64,000 bases of DNA from Ascarosepion bandense (Eukaryota > Mollusca > Cephalopoda > Sepiida > Sepiidae): the NCBI GenBank assembly GCA_037127315.1, contig JBBBDQ010000400.1:773501-837500 (forward strand). Direction: 5' to 3'. The position numbers and the translations under genes are program-made. Below the pieces are notes generated by a model. That model did no database searches. It was given only the letters and a program-made list of their open reading frames with translations, and was not told where the DNA came from. This document shows, one piece after another, positions 43,455-54,107 of the stretch. Numbering within the stretch: the stretch's first letter is position 1; each line of letters begins with the position of its first letter.

Positions 43455-43648
43455 GGAGTAGATAGACTGAACTATCGCCCGGTTCACACTCCACCCACGT
43501 CTATTGAACAGGTGTAGAGGCTCAGCCCTTGTTCCCTGTTTAGGATGTGGTTTCCGGCTTTCTCTTTTCCAATCTTTTCACTCTTACGTAGCCCCCTGCA
43601 CACCAGTGGCCTTACCGCCTTGCCCAGGGTGATATGATTAAAAAAAAC
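43452..43648 (+). mobile_element. SINE-B monomer, full length
   Basis: AATTGGAGTAGATAGACTGA, CGCCCGGTTCACACTCCACC, CTTGTTCCCTGTTTAGGATG, CTCTTTTCCAATCTTTTCAC, GCCCCCTGCACACCAGTGGC, CCAGGGTGATATGATTAAAA. A clean single unit, so the monomer can be used as the reference. It abuts (TA)n. Confidence 0.9.
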
Positions 43649-44814
43649 TTATTTTCCGTTTGTTTCACACAAACTCTTTAGTTTGGTCACAAGGCCATAA
43701 AGCTGTGTTTTGAGAAAGCGAAACCATTGAATGGGTTGTGCTAAAGTTTGGTCTTTACCTTGTTTTTTGTTCCTGAAATACTATAGTCGAATTGGCATTG
43801 CTGGCATAAGCTACTAAAAAGAAACTATGTTTAACAGTCATTTGGCAAATAAATGCCTATATTCCAGGTAACAAGATGAACGAGAAAGAGTAGTCAAAGA
43901 CAGCAAACCTTCGCCAAGACAATACCGACATCAACTCAACCGATTAGCAAGAGATTCTTAAGATGAATTTACCGCTTTCAAGAAAGAAAATACAAAAACA
44001 AATGAACTCGGTCACTCTCCAATTAAATGCATACTAAAAACAAAGATGGTAAATCAGTATTCAAAATGGTCACTATTTGGTATGGGAAACTTAAAAACCT
44101 AAATCTTTTTAATAAAACAAAAAAGATAACGGATCGAACCCAAAATCTAATCATTTCGTACCACTGATTTGGTGAATCATCCATGAAATTTTCATCCAAA
44201 TTCATCCAGGAGAGCTTTCCGATATCTTTACCGCATCACAGACAGCCACATAAACAAACAAACAAAAGTCAGCGGCAATTATCTGTACCCACCTTTTTCT
44301 TAGAATTCTTACCATCAGTCATCGGTATTTATACAGATACTTCCATTGTCTACCGAAATTAAGTTTCTCTGTTGCAAAAACCAAGTCAGATTTATCTACT
44401 TTAAATGACTATTGCTCCTTGCTGCTTCTTGTAACAGAAAAACGATTTTTTAATGCAATGTCAATCGTTATCTTCTGTATTCTCAACACTTGTTCTGTTA
44501 TTATTCTCTCTTCTTAATAGTAGTAGTTCTCATATTCTCTAACACCCAGTAACATCTTGTGTCCTAAAGGCTTTATTGCCTTGCTTGGGTTGAACTGTTT
44601 TTTTTACAAATGCACTTAATATAATGCTGAGTATTAATAACACCTCTCGGATATACAATTTTCAGATCAAAATCCAAATAATAAACTATGTGTTAGGCCG
44701 TGAGCTAATTGGCCCACTTGCGTGTGTATGTGCGTAAGACTGTTTGTGTGAGATGCGTACGTATATGTAAAGAGGTGAGAGAAATTCACAAGCATATTTT
44801 CATTCTCTCTGTGA

Positions 44815-44845
<31 letters not shown>

Positions 44846-45454
44846 TAGTCATGAACAACTAATAAATGTATTTCCCTTTTTCTGATTTCTGTTTGTGCAT
44901 ACCTTCGTGCTTGTATCCGGCTGTGAATAAGCCCGATATGGATGTTATGCACCCAACAACACGACCCCAAATTCCGTCAAAATGTCACCAAGTCCTTCAT
45001 TATTTTTTTATTTTATTTTTTGCATAAACCTATATCCTATGTCGTCAGTTTAAACTGACCCATTCTTTTTTTTTTCCACATGTGCTGACCATTTACCTTT
45101 TAATGTAGTATTTCTTGATTAGAGATGAAAACTTAAAAAATTTCCAACATATTTCAATTCAATTTTCACTTTGAACGATAAGCTATCCTTTTTCAAACAT
45201 ATGGAAAAAATAGGAGGTCATTTTAATTCATATTTTTCTCCCTTCAATTTTAATAGCCACCCCCCCCTCACACACACACCAAATACCCTCCAATAAAATT
45301 TTCTTCTATTTATCTATATATCGACAAATATGTTGTGGATAACAAGGACAGACTATAAATGGATCCGTTCGGCTCAATTAAGCGGATAACTGATTTACAA
45401 AAGACAATATATAGATTTAATTCATATCGTTTTGGCCTCAGTGTAAACTGACAC

Positions 45455-45500
<46 letters not shown>
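43649..45500. other. Long spacer
   Basis: A LINE-like tail (CACCCAGTAACATCTTGTGT, GCCTTGCTTGGGTTGAACTG) at about 44540-44605; (CT)n at 44814-44841; C-run at 45260-45266; (TA)n at 45460-45505. No gene seen. Confidence 0.5.
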
Positions 45501-45506
<6 letters not shown>

Positions 45507-46596
45507 CTAAACATTTCGCCTCTAACAAGGCAATAAAGCCATTAAGACGCAAGAAGGGAATTCCACAGGCTGGAAGTGCGAGAAAACGAGCTGATAGAGT
45601 AGATATTGCGGTTACATATGATTCGCTTCACTGTAAAAGGGTTGGATCTAATCGTCAGAGTAAATTCATGTGGTAGGTTCACCAAGGAGCTAAGCTTAAC
45701 GGAACAGAAACCGTGAAAGCATTTGTAGAAGAGACAGAGAGAGGCCACATTATGTTGGTGAGAAAGTGACCTGAGTTGAGCTACCAGGTTGGGATCAACT
45801 ACATTGCAGATTCTCCGCTGGATTTTGTCAAGATCTCCGCGATGAATAGCAGGGGCACTCGACCAGATGTGACAGCAGTATTCAATACAGGCGGACGGTA
45901 GATTTATAGATTCAGACGAGAAAAACTTCCTGGCCCTGCACAGTGAACCGACCTTCCTAGCAGCAAATTTAGCTATGGCTTCAATGTAGTTATTCCACTT
46001 GAGGTCGGCTGATTGAGTTAGGGCGAGGAGGCGAAGTTTTTTGCTTTCAGAGAGACTAGCTTGATCCATGTTGATGAGGAGTAGGAGCGATTCTTTGTAG
46101 TGGTTAAGGGATAGCAGCTTCGTTTTGGTGGCATAAAAATTTCTTTCCAAGATCAGCAGCGAGGTTTGCTTTGTCAAACTCGGCAGATTTCTTATTGAGG
46201 TGCGAGTAAATGGTGGTATCTTCAGCATAGATGCCTACTTGGGATCTAATTACACCAGGGAGATCAATGGTGAAGATCAGAAAAGGCGTAGGACCTAGAA
46301 TAGAGCCTTTGGGGACACTCGTGTTTGTATGATAGTATCTGGAAGTATGCCCATTTAATACTACCTTCATTAAATTAGATTAGATCAAACAAGCGTCCAG
46401 TTATACCGTAACCCTGAAGATTCTGTAGAAGACCAGCATGCCAGACTCTTTCAAATACTTTGGAGATATCTAGTACAACCCCTCTAGCTTTGCCCTTCTT
46501 ATTGAGAGCCTGGTATATATACTCTGTGATGGTCGTTAGAATATCAGCAGTAGACCTGGTGAAACGGAAACAATACTGTTTATCAAAGAAGAGGCA

Positions 46597-46930
46597 CGAA
46601 ATGGCACGAAAAAAGCCACATATCAAATACAATCGAAATGGTACGAAAAAAGCCACATATCAAATACAATCGAAATGGTACGAAAAAAGCCACATATCAA
46701 ATACAATCGAAATGGCACGAAAAAAGCCACATATCAAATACAATCGAAATGGCACGAAAAAAGCCACATATCAAATACAATCGAAATGGCACGAAAAAAG
46801 CCACATATCAAATACAATCGAAATGGCACGAAAAAAGCCGCATATCAAATACAACCGAAATGGCACGAAAAAAGCCGCATATCAAATACAACCGAAATGG
46901 CACGAAAAAAGCCACATATCAAATACAATC
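46597..46930 (+). repeat. 37-bp minisatellite, nine copies
   Basis: Unit CGAAATGGCACGAAAAAAGC plus CACATATCAAATACAAT, 37 bp, with few substitutions (G/T in two units, CG variants in two). Because 37 is one more than a multiple of three and no frame has a stop, all three plus frames stay open. The Lys/His/Ile-rich translations of 102-160 aa are artefacts. Confidence 0.95.
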
Positions 46931-47072
46931 GGGGTTTGTTAGGAAAAAATTTAGAAGATTTAACGTCTTTTGACCCCACTTGATACTTTTAAAATATTTA
47001 CTCATGCAGTTATTATTTCATTTTCTTAGGCACCATTTTACCTCTGCTCGTAATGAATGCAAAAGTGATGCC
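46894..47072. repeat. Inverted duplication, left arm
   Basis: This arm is the reverse complement of 47636-47810 with one 3-bp insertion and very few mismatches. It holds the last 37-bp unit, a unique spacer (TTTGTTAGGAAAAAATTTAG) and a piece of LINE start, in the wrong orientation inside the RT region. Confidence 0.9.
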
Positions 47073-47635
47073 TGTGCGATGTTGTACTACTTCAGTATTT
47101 ATAATAAACTCGAAAAATTTACCAGAAATTGCTAGGAGGCTGAAAGATCGATAATTAGAGGGTCTTGAGGATTCTCCAGAGTTTTTAAATAAACGAACCA
47201 CAGAGCAGGATTCCAGCAGGCAGGGAAGCAAGCAGAGATGTAGTAGTTGTAGAGTTTAGATAGGACTATCAGTCTTCAGATGCACATTTCTTCAGGACAA
47301 TGATTGATATTCTGACACCTCCGCTTGCCTTATAGAGGTCAAGTTTTGAAATTATGTTAGAGACTAGCAACGGGTTAATGTGAACGTCACTCAGTTGAGC
47401 ATCAGTTTTAGATGGGAAATCAGGTGCGGATACCCCGGGTGAATCAAGTGTTGCGTTGCAAGCAAAGCATTTGGCCTTGTCCGCTGAAGATGTGAGGGTC
47501 TCACATTTATTGATTAAAGTGGGGATTGAGGGCTTGCTGTTGTTTAACACATTTTTACAAAGTCGCCAGTCGTCTTTGGAGCGTAATTTGCGGGAAGCTA
47601 TACGCTGCTTCATTCTTTCAGCAAACAACAGCTTA

Positions 47636-47810
47636 GCATCACTTTTGCATTCATTACGAGCAGAGGTAAAATGGTGCCTAAGAAAATGAAATAACTGCAT
47701 GAGTAAATATTTTAAAAGTATCCAGTGGGGTCAAAAGACGTTAAATCTTCTAAATTTTTTCCTAACAAACCCCGATTGTATTTGATATGTGGCTTTTTTC
47801 GTGCCATTTC
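47636..47810. repeat. Inverted duplication, right arm (source)
   Basis: LINE codons for HFTSARNECKSDAK plus 110 bp of non-LINE flank ending in one 37-bp unit (reversed). It lies in the expected place at the LINE's 5' junction, so I take it as the source of the left arm. Confidence 0.85.
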
Positions 47811-47861
47811 ACAGTTTCCTTATTAATTTTTATCTCTGCCTTTTTTTTACCCCTCTACACA

Positions 47862-47912
<51 letters not shown>

Positions 47913-48639
47913 GAAATTATGAGTTATTTCTCGTGGTTCTGCTATGAGTTTTTTTTATTTGTAATGGTGAGGGGAGAGTACTTCCGGTTGTCTCGTTCTT
48001 AGTGAAAGAAAGATTTCACTGTAGAAGGAAATGAGGTAACACGATTGCGTGTTTCATGTAGATGTTCCTGTGTCTCGGTACGTTCATATTGAATTTTAAC
48101 CGGAGATATTAGAATTACAATATATTGCTTTCTCTTTTCCCCTCTGACCTTTTCTCCCATTAAGAAATCGTACATAGACCAGCGCATTTACACATGAACT
48201 CGTAGAAGGTGCACTCTACAGAGGGTCAGATCGAGTACTTATCAGCACTCCTTCGTGCAATCCCATCATCAAGGAATAAGATTTCAAGAAATTTAATAGT
48301 TGTTCAGCTATCCAACATTTCTCGTGTCTCGCTAGGCGTTTCGCACATCCCTCGAAATCACTCCACCATTAAATAAAAAAATCTAATTGTCTATGAAGAT
48401 ACATTAAGATACATTTTTTTTTTTTTAACTCTTGGTGTGATTTATTTATTAATTTTCTTTAGGTCGTTATTTCACGCATTAATACTTCAGACATTTTAAT
48501 AGCATCTCATAAACATAATTCTATTTGGGCTTTTCGGCGCTAGATCAGTTACTACTGAATAGTGAGTTCGTTTCTCACTGTGTTCCTCCCTACTTTAAGT
48601 CTTTTGTCACATCTAAGCAACACTATAAAAAAATTACCA
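47811..48639. other. (TA)n and spacer
   Basis: (TA)n at 47863-47911. The remainder is unassigned. Confidence 0.5.
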
Positions 48640-48641
48640 TA

Positions 48642-48681
<40 letters not shown>

Positions 48682-48686
48682 CTAAA

Positions 48687-48722
<36 letters not shown>
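48640..48722. repeat. Two (TA)n arrays split by a short element piece
   Basis: (TA)n at 48646-48679 and 48691-48722, separated by ATCTAAAGTGT, a duplicate of the start of the neighbouring palindrome. Confidence 0.9.
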
Positions 48723-48727
<5 letters not shown>

Positions 48728-48921
48728 AAAATCTAAAGTGAGCCAAAACCTACCGCGGTTTCACACTACGGATCGTCAGGGCAAAGGCTCTGACACTAAA
48801 ACTGTTACAACTAGTCTCATCCTTGACAGGGGTTAGGCACATAACTTCATATTCTTTGCCCTGACGATCCGTAGTGTGAAACCGCGGTAGGTTTTGGCTC
48901 ACTTTAGATTTTTGTGTGTCT
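48723..48921. mobile_element. Palindromic element with mirrored hammerhead-like cores
   Basis: Perfect or near-perfect 63-bp arms (48723-48785 and 48859-48921) around a 73-bp loop. Each arm read outwards has GCC-CTGACGA ... GTGAAAC-CGCG-GTA-GGT. That gives core, GAAAC, 2-bp stem III, GTA and stem I (GCC/GGT, then AGCC/GGCT). The 10-nt stem II region does not pair well, so it is a degenerate or minimal hammerhead. The arrangement fits PLE ends. Its loop recurs at 49549-49605. Confidence 0.6.
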
Positions 48922-49184
48922 TTGCTCTACTTTTGTATATTTTCTCTTGTACTTTGTATCGAGCACTTTTTCTTGTGGTTAGTTCCGTTTGGGTTTTTTT
49001 TTTCTTTGCTGCGGAGTATTGAATGTTTTGTTCTTGTTCTGCGGGTTTCTTTTTTTTCTCCCCATTTATCCGACGCCTTAGTGCACCGGATTGCAACGGA
49101 ATTAGGTTCTGTTTGTTAGTGGTTTTTTTGAAGGTTTATTTTAGTATAATTTTACGGCCTACATACTTACAGAGTCTATTTAGG

Positions 49185-49231
<47 letters not shown>
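48922..49231. other. Spacer and (TA)n
   Basis: T-rich DNA and (TA)n at 49189-49228. No gene. Confidence 0.45.
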
Positions 49232-49234
<3 letters not shown>

Positions 49235-49462
49235 TATTTCGGAAATTTCTGTGTTTCGAGATAGAATCTCGTCATCAGGCAATATCGGATGTTGACAAGA
49301 TTCTATCTCAAAACATAGAAATTTTCGTGTCGCAATGTACTTTTAATTCATAATTATATGATTATATTATGCTCTACAATATTTATTGTATTGAGCACTA
49401 TTTATAACAAAAAACAAATGCCAAGGAACTCAAAATCGTAAAACCTTGGGTCCTTTTTACCT

Positions 49463-49490
<28 letters not shown>
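49232..49490. mobile_element. Fold-back end of PLE type with CTGATGA core
   Basis: GAAATTTCTGTGTTTCGAGA-TAGAATCT (49242-49269) pairs with 49291-49323. On minus CTGATGA (49272-49278) is followed by a CGAGA-TTCTA-TCTCG hairpin and AAAC; the conserved G is used by the hairpin and stem I does not form. The rest (TTGTATTGAGCACTATTTAT, CTTGGGTCCTTTTTACCTGG) matches 19200-19300. Bounded by (TA)n on both sides. Confidence 0.55.
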
Positions 49491-49499
<9 letters not shown>

Positions 49500-49548
49500 T
49501 GATCACTCCCTTGAAATTTACTTCCGAATCGTATAATTTATTCAAGAA

Positions 49549-49605
49549 TATGCAGTTATGTGCCTAACCCCTGTCAAGGATGAGACTAGTTGTAACAGTT
49601 TTATA
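49549..49605 (-). repeat. Copy of the loop of the 48.8-kb palindrome
   Basis: CAGTTATGTGCCTAACCCCT-GTCAAGGATGAGACTAG is the reverse complement of 48797-48853 with very few differences. It carries no arms here. Confidence 0.8.
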
Positions 49606-49744
49606 GAAATTTACGGTGATACTTAGATGTTTACGGATTGCGAAAAAGAACAACGTCAGTGACGTTAGCTCAGTCTCAAACTTGGTATTTGTAAATAAAA
49701 ATAATGTACAGATAACTCAGTAAGAAAATAGGAAATCGACGCAA

Positions 49745-50810
49745 CACGTTTTTTTTTTCTTTTTTATAATCATTTCACCCCAAGCAAGGCAGGACTGCCA
49801 CTGGTGTGCAGAGAGTTACATAAAAAGAGAGTGATGTGAAAGAGGAACAAGTTACAGGGAGAGTCAGAGAATGTGTAAGAACAGGATGAGAATACTGGTG
49901 TGAAGAGAGCTGCATGAGAGTAGAATGTAAAGGGAAAAGAACATGATACAAGGGTTGTCAGAGAAAGGATGCGAGTCAAGGTGACAAGAGATGGTAATTG
50001 GTATTACATTTAAATTCTTGGAGGTGGGAGCTGTCAGTGAAGCAAGAAAACGGAATGAAATTCCACAGGCGAGAAGTGCGAGAAAAGAAACTGTAGTGTA
50101 GAAGTTGTGGTTACATTTGATTGGTTTCACTCTTCAAGGGATGGACCTTGTTGCTAGTCTAGTCAGTTAAGTGCCATACGTGATACACGCTTGAGCGATC
50201 ATGTCTCAAAAGAGACATGGCTGACTGGGCAGAAAATTATCCCGCAGTAGGTTGCCATTACTTTCTGCGGTAGACTGGTTGCCAGCCAATGTTATAGAAG
50301 CCAGTCTGTCTTGATATTTAACCCATAACTGGAGGGACGAGACGGACTAATATCTTTGCCAAGAATGTTTCTGCTTATGTGAATGCAAAGAATTAAAATG
50401 AAATTCGAACACGGCACCTCAATTTCTCGTTCCCAGTTGATATCCACTACTCCACAACGCACATCCTATTAGCTAGTCTAGTAGCACCAGGGAACACCAG
50501 GGGAGCTAAGCTCATCGCAGTAGAAGCTGTGAGAATACTTTCCTCTGTCTCTTTTAGAAATATTCATATGGCTTCTACTGCGATGAACTAAGGTCCCTGG
50601 TGATCCCTCTGCATGAATTAAATCGAGCTACTAGACTAGCAATATGTTCCATCCCACAATACGCCAGTGAGAAAGTGACTGGAGTTGAGCTACCAGGTTG
50701 GGATCAATTGCATTCCAGATTCTCCGTTAAATTTCGTCAAGAACCACGAGGGCTATCCGACATATGATGTGATAGCAGTATTCAATACACGGGTGGATAG
50801 TAGATTTATG
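49745..50810 (-). pseudogene. Jockey-like LINE 3' fragment with inverted piece
   Basis: Reversed tail at 49765 (ATAATCATTTCACCCCAAGC). On minus 50130-49864 encodes KPIKCNHNFYTTVSFLALLA, then ACGISFRFLAS (LWNS.. region). SINE-A interrupts it at 50163-50471. The part at 50565-50650 is in the opposite orientation and duplicates 50473-50545 (ATCGCAGTAGAAGC against GCTTCTACTGCGAT). Normal orientation resumes at 50660 to about 50810 (CAATTGCATTCCAGATTCTC). Confidence 0.75.
50163..50471 (-). mobile_element. SINE-A copy with target-site duplication
   Basis: Full SINE-A, reversed (TCAGTTAAGTGCCATACGTG to CACAACGCACATCC). It is flanked by GCTAGTCTAG at 50153-50162 and again at 50472-50481, a 10-bp target-site duplication. 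The target is the LINE relic, so it is younger than that LINE. Confidence 0.92.
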
Positions 50811-50813
50811 TGT

Positions 50814-50815
<2 letters not shown>

Positions 50816-50864
<49 letters not shown>
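50816..50864. repeat. (TA)n microsatellite
   Basis: About 24 TA units. Confidence 0.95.
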
Positions 50865-50868
<4 letters not shown>

Positions 50869-51025
50869 AGGATGATGATGCCCTTTTTCTAAAATTATAA
50901 ATATAATAAGTATTTCGACAAATGTCGTGATGGGAAGTTCTAATAAAAAATATACCAAAAAAATATTTTCGCAAAAACTCTTCAATTTATTTATTTATTT
51001 ATTTTTTCAAGCTAGCTCCTCCTCA

Positions 51026-51230
51026 GCGAAGTGCCATACGTGATACACGCTTGGGCGATCATGTCTCGAAAGAGACATGACTGACTGGGCAGAATATTAT
51101 CCCGCAGTAGGTTGCCATTGCTTTCTGCGGTAGACTGGTTGCCGACCAAGGCTATAGAACCCAATCTGTCCTATTATTTAACCCATAACTGGAGGGAAGA
51201 AACGGATTAATACCTTTCCGAAGGGTATAG
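51026..51230 (-). mobile_element. SINE-A copy, head missing
   Basis: GAAGTGCCATACGTGATACA, intact palindrome, GGTTGCCGACCAAGGCTATA, AACGGATTAATACCTTTCCG. It stops in the body, so it is 5'-truncated. Confidence 0.9.
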
Positions 51231-52137
51231 CTTGATAATCTAAAAAGTGCTGATTTTAATTATGGAAAGATGTTACTACGGTACTTGAAAAAATAATTAA
51301 TTCTGAAATTTTATTTTCACGGATAAATATGGAGATACTTTTTTTTATTTTGTAAAGAAACAAACTCTATGACCCATGTAAATCTTACTGCACCTAAATT
51401 ATGTTTCATATCTATTCATATCTTTTATTTCGTTGTCATGCCCTTTTGGATCCCTATTTAAGTTCTGATTCATTGCGCCTTTCTACCTTGTCATTATTTC
51501 TTTCTAAAGTCCCTTGTTAGCTGTCCAAGTGCCCTGCATATTTCGAATGCTTGTTGTCCCAGCATGTTTGACTTTAAAAAGGAGGGAAAAAAAAGAAAAA
51601 CACCCCCGGCACTGTTACTAACCAACGCTAATGTTTGAAAATACTGCATTAGAATGTGCTCATTAACCTTGCAAGTATTTCTGTTAATAGCAACACCATC
51701 CAAACTAATGACAGGACCCTGGGTAGAAGAAAGATAGAGAAATATATAAGGAAGTAAAAGACGGGTGTATAGTTGATTCAAAGAGAGAGAGAGAGAGACG
51801 TGGAGAGAGGGAAGAATATATAAGAGGAATAGACAAAGAAGTTGATGTAGTGATTCGTCTACCTTTCTTTCAAGTTTATATTCATAATTTACAGATTTTA
51901 TAGCTTTTTTTTATTTTTTATTTTATTTTATTTTTTTACAATTACATTTGGAGCAATTATTATTTGGTTATTTTTTTTCTTTAGGTGCAATTACAGAAAT
52001 AACAGACACTTAAATAAACTGACACTCGTGAAGGTAGATAGACATTGTAACACTGAGGCTGAGATGTAGTCATGAACAATTGGCAACCAATATTCTCCTA
52101 GTGTCAATTTAAACTGTGATTTTTTTAAAATTATATA
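51231..52137. other. Spacer, nothing recognised
   Basis: (GA)n at 51783-51798. The open frame at 51781-51494 (minus) is unrecognised. Confidence 0.45.
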
Positions 52138-52273
52138 AACCTACGTCGATGCCACGGCTCGGTGTTTCATGCGTTATACAATCATCAACTACATATTTTA
52201 AACTCTTTCAGATTGAAATATGCACCTGATGATTGAATAACGTATGAAACTCCGAGTTGTGCCATCGACGTAA

Positions 52274-52281
<8 letters not shown>
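52138..52281. mobile_element. Fold-back element with hammerhead-like core
   Basis: Arms 52140-52190 and 52222-52275 (TACGTCGATGCCAC ... GTGCCATCGACGTA). On plus: stem I GCAC (52222-52225) with GTGC (52259-52262), CTGATGA 52226-52232, 13-nt stem II region, GAAAC 52246-52250, loop TCCGA, GTT 52256-52258. Stem II pairs poorly. The left arm has a mutated triplet. It abuts (TA)n. Confidence 0.6.

Positions 52282-52320
<39 letters not shown>
52282..52320. repeat. (TA)n microsatellite
   Basis: About 19 TA units between two fold-back elements. Confidence 0.95.
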
Positions 52321-52321
<1 letters not shown>

Positions 52322-52572
52322 ATTGTTTAATTACTTAGTTTCTGGTCATAATAAGATTAGACTAGTTCACATTTCTATTTAAAAGTGTTTAATACAATTA
52401 TATTGTAGAGCTTTTGAATATTTTCCATTTGTAAACAAGTTATTACGCGACCTAGGTGTCTACCATGAGTGGTGTCTTCGGGCGATTTTTAATAACGATT
52501 TAGAAAAATCGCCTGAAGACAATACTCAGTGTAGAATCCTAGGTCGCCGCGTAATAACACGTTTACAAATGC

Positions 52573-52580
<8 letters not shown>
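52321..52580. mobile_element. Fold-back end with two hammerhead-like cores
   Basis: Collinear with 19318-19476, then a hairpin of about 70-bp arms (52426-52495 and 52509-52579). On plus: CTGAAGA 52513-52519, ATAC-TCA-GTGT stem, GAATC, CTAG loop, GTC 52543-52545. On minus (52486-52442): CCGAAGA, ACCA-CTCA-TGGT stem, GACAC, CTAG, GTC. Each has single core mutations. Together with 19453 (GAAAC intact) they imply an ancestral complete hammerhead. Confidence 0.6.
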
Positions 52581-52635
<55 letters not shown>

Positions 52636-53010
52636 CAGCTCTGTTCATACATTGAGCACTGTTTTATTAACACCTGAATATGTGCACCATCATATGTATA
52701 TTTATTAATTTACGTCACTATATATATATATATATATATATAAACAATAACAAGTGCAGTGACATAAACACACTTGAAAAGGGCTATAGAAATGGTTGAA
52801 TGCATTTGAGATGATAAAAATTTCGGACAATTTTTATATTCTTTATTTCCAATGAATTTAGAAAATGGTAGAAAAATTTAATGAAAACAATTCAATCCTT
52901 GTTGTCGGTTGTATTCAATGAAATATCTTTGTGAGAAAGGTTGTTGCTCAAATGTGTATACATACATATGTCAATCTCAGTTCACCCCAGATAACCTTAT
53001 CAAACTTTAA

Positions 53011-53053
<43 letters not shown>

Positions 53054-53149
53054 TGCCATCTTCTGCCTTTCGAAAACCTGTTCTTTTATTGCATTTTCTC
53101 CTTGTTAAAATCTAATATGGTTGTTTAGGGTTAACTGACATATATATCT
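52581..53149. other. (TA)n-rich spacer
   Basis: (TG)n/(TA)n at 52578-52629, and (TA)n at 52720-52742 and 53017-53048. ACATTGAGCACTGTTTTATT at 52650 resembles the 19.2- and 49.4-kb repeat. Confidence 0.5.
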
Positions 53150-54061
53150 CAAAGGACCTTGAATAAGTTCTCGTTGTTTTTATAACTGAAGACGGGCCAA
53201 AAATAATGCATTTGCGAGGAATTTTACTGCACTAGTTTATTTAAAAGTAATCTGTTGCTGAAGTGCACAACATTCTTGTTGAGACATACGACAATGCTCT
53301 CTCTGAAACAATTTGCAGATGTTTAGACGCTTCATAATTAATGATTTTGATGTTAAAGATAAAGAACGATTTGGAGGCATTAATTGATGAAGGCTCATGT
53401 CAGGTGCAATTTCAGTTTCGAAACGTATGAAAGCATTAAGAACGATTCAAAGGGAAAGACATCGGATGCTGTACGAGTTGAAGCCGAGAGACGTCGAACT
53501 TTTGCTTCAACGGTAGAAAAGGAAAGCTTTTTGCATGGTGTCTTGACCGGTGATGAAAAGTGGATACACTACGATAAGCGTAGAAGATTGTGAGTTATAC
53601 CCGGCTATCCAAAGCTGAATATCCATGGTTTAAAGCTTCCGCTTCTCATTTGGTTGGATCAGCTGGGCGTAGTTTATTGTAAGGTGCTCAAACCGACCGA
53701 AACCTTCACGAAAGATCACTGTAAACAACAATTGATGCTTTTGAGTTGAGCAAAAAACGGCCACTATACGATTTGATTTTACATGTCAAATCTAGGCCAC
53801 ATATTGCAAAACGGGTTAAAATCTACTTATAAACGCTTAAATGAGAAGTCCTACAGCACCCGCTATATTCACCACATTGTTTCGGTCGGTGGCATATGGC
53901 CTTGCTAAGTAGCACTTTCGTTCTTATGGAGCTGCCAAAAAATGGCTGGACTCTTAGTTAGCCTCAAAGGACGTGTGGTTTTTCTGACGCGGAATTCAAA
54001 TCTTGCCAGGAAGATGGGATAAAAGTAGTGGCTAGCGATGGATAAAGCTTTCAGCAACATA

Positions 54062-54070
<9 letters not shown>
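53150..54070 (+). mobile_element. mariner relic, 3' end lost
   Basis: Same subfamily as 1961-3170. Left TIR CAAAGGACCTTGAATAAGTT at 53150. The transposase is readable in 53384-53593: VRVEAERRRTFASTVEKESF, LHGVLTGDEKWIHYDKRRRL. Then LLIWLDQLGVVYCKVLKPT-type DNA and FSKDVWFF-type end. Frameshifts and stops throughout. The right TIR is missing: a (TA)n begins at 54069. Confidence 0.82.
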
Positions 54071-54105
<35 letters not shown>

Positions 54106-54107
54106 AT

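Larger units (their letters stand above)
45505..47700 (-). pseudogene. Jockey-like LINE, longest copy, broken
   Basis: Sense is minus. 47700-47269 is the ORF2 region before the RT (SARNECKSDAKLLFAERMKQ, ISKLDLYKASGGVRISIIVL). 47231-47075 has early RT (SSRPSNYRSFSLLAISGKFF). 46656-46375 has STADILTTITEYIYQALNKK and RGVVLDISKVFERVWHAGLL (RT motif A, DISKVFE for DISKAFD). 46370-46104 has VPKGSILGPTPFLIFTIDLP and YAEDTTIYS (YADD changed to YAED). 46228-45542 is the C-terminus. The insert at 46597-47072 and frameshifts inactivate it. Confidence 0.88.

Noticed and set aside
46597..46930. Possible CRISPR-like array
   Set aside because: Units are directly adjacent, with no unique spacers, and the DNA is eukaryotic. 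It is a minisatellite.
46460..46983. Three open frames of 102-160 aa with Lys/His/Ile repeats
   Set aside because: A 37-bp tandem repeat without stops in any frame explains all of them.
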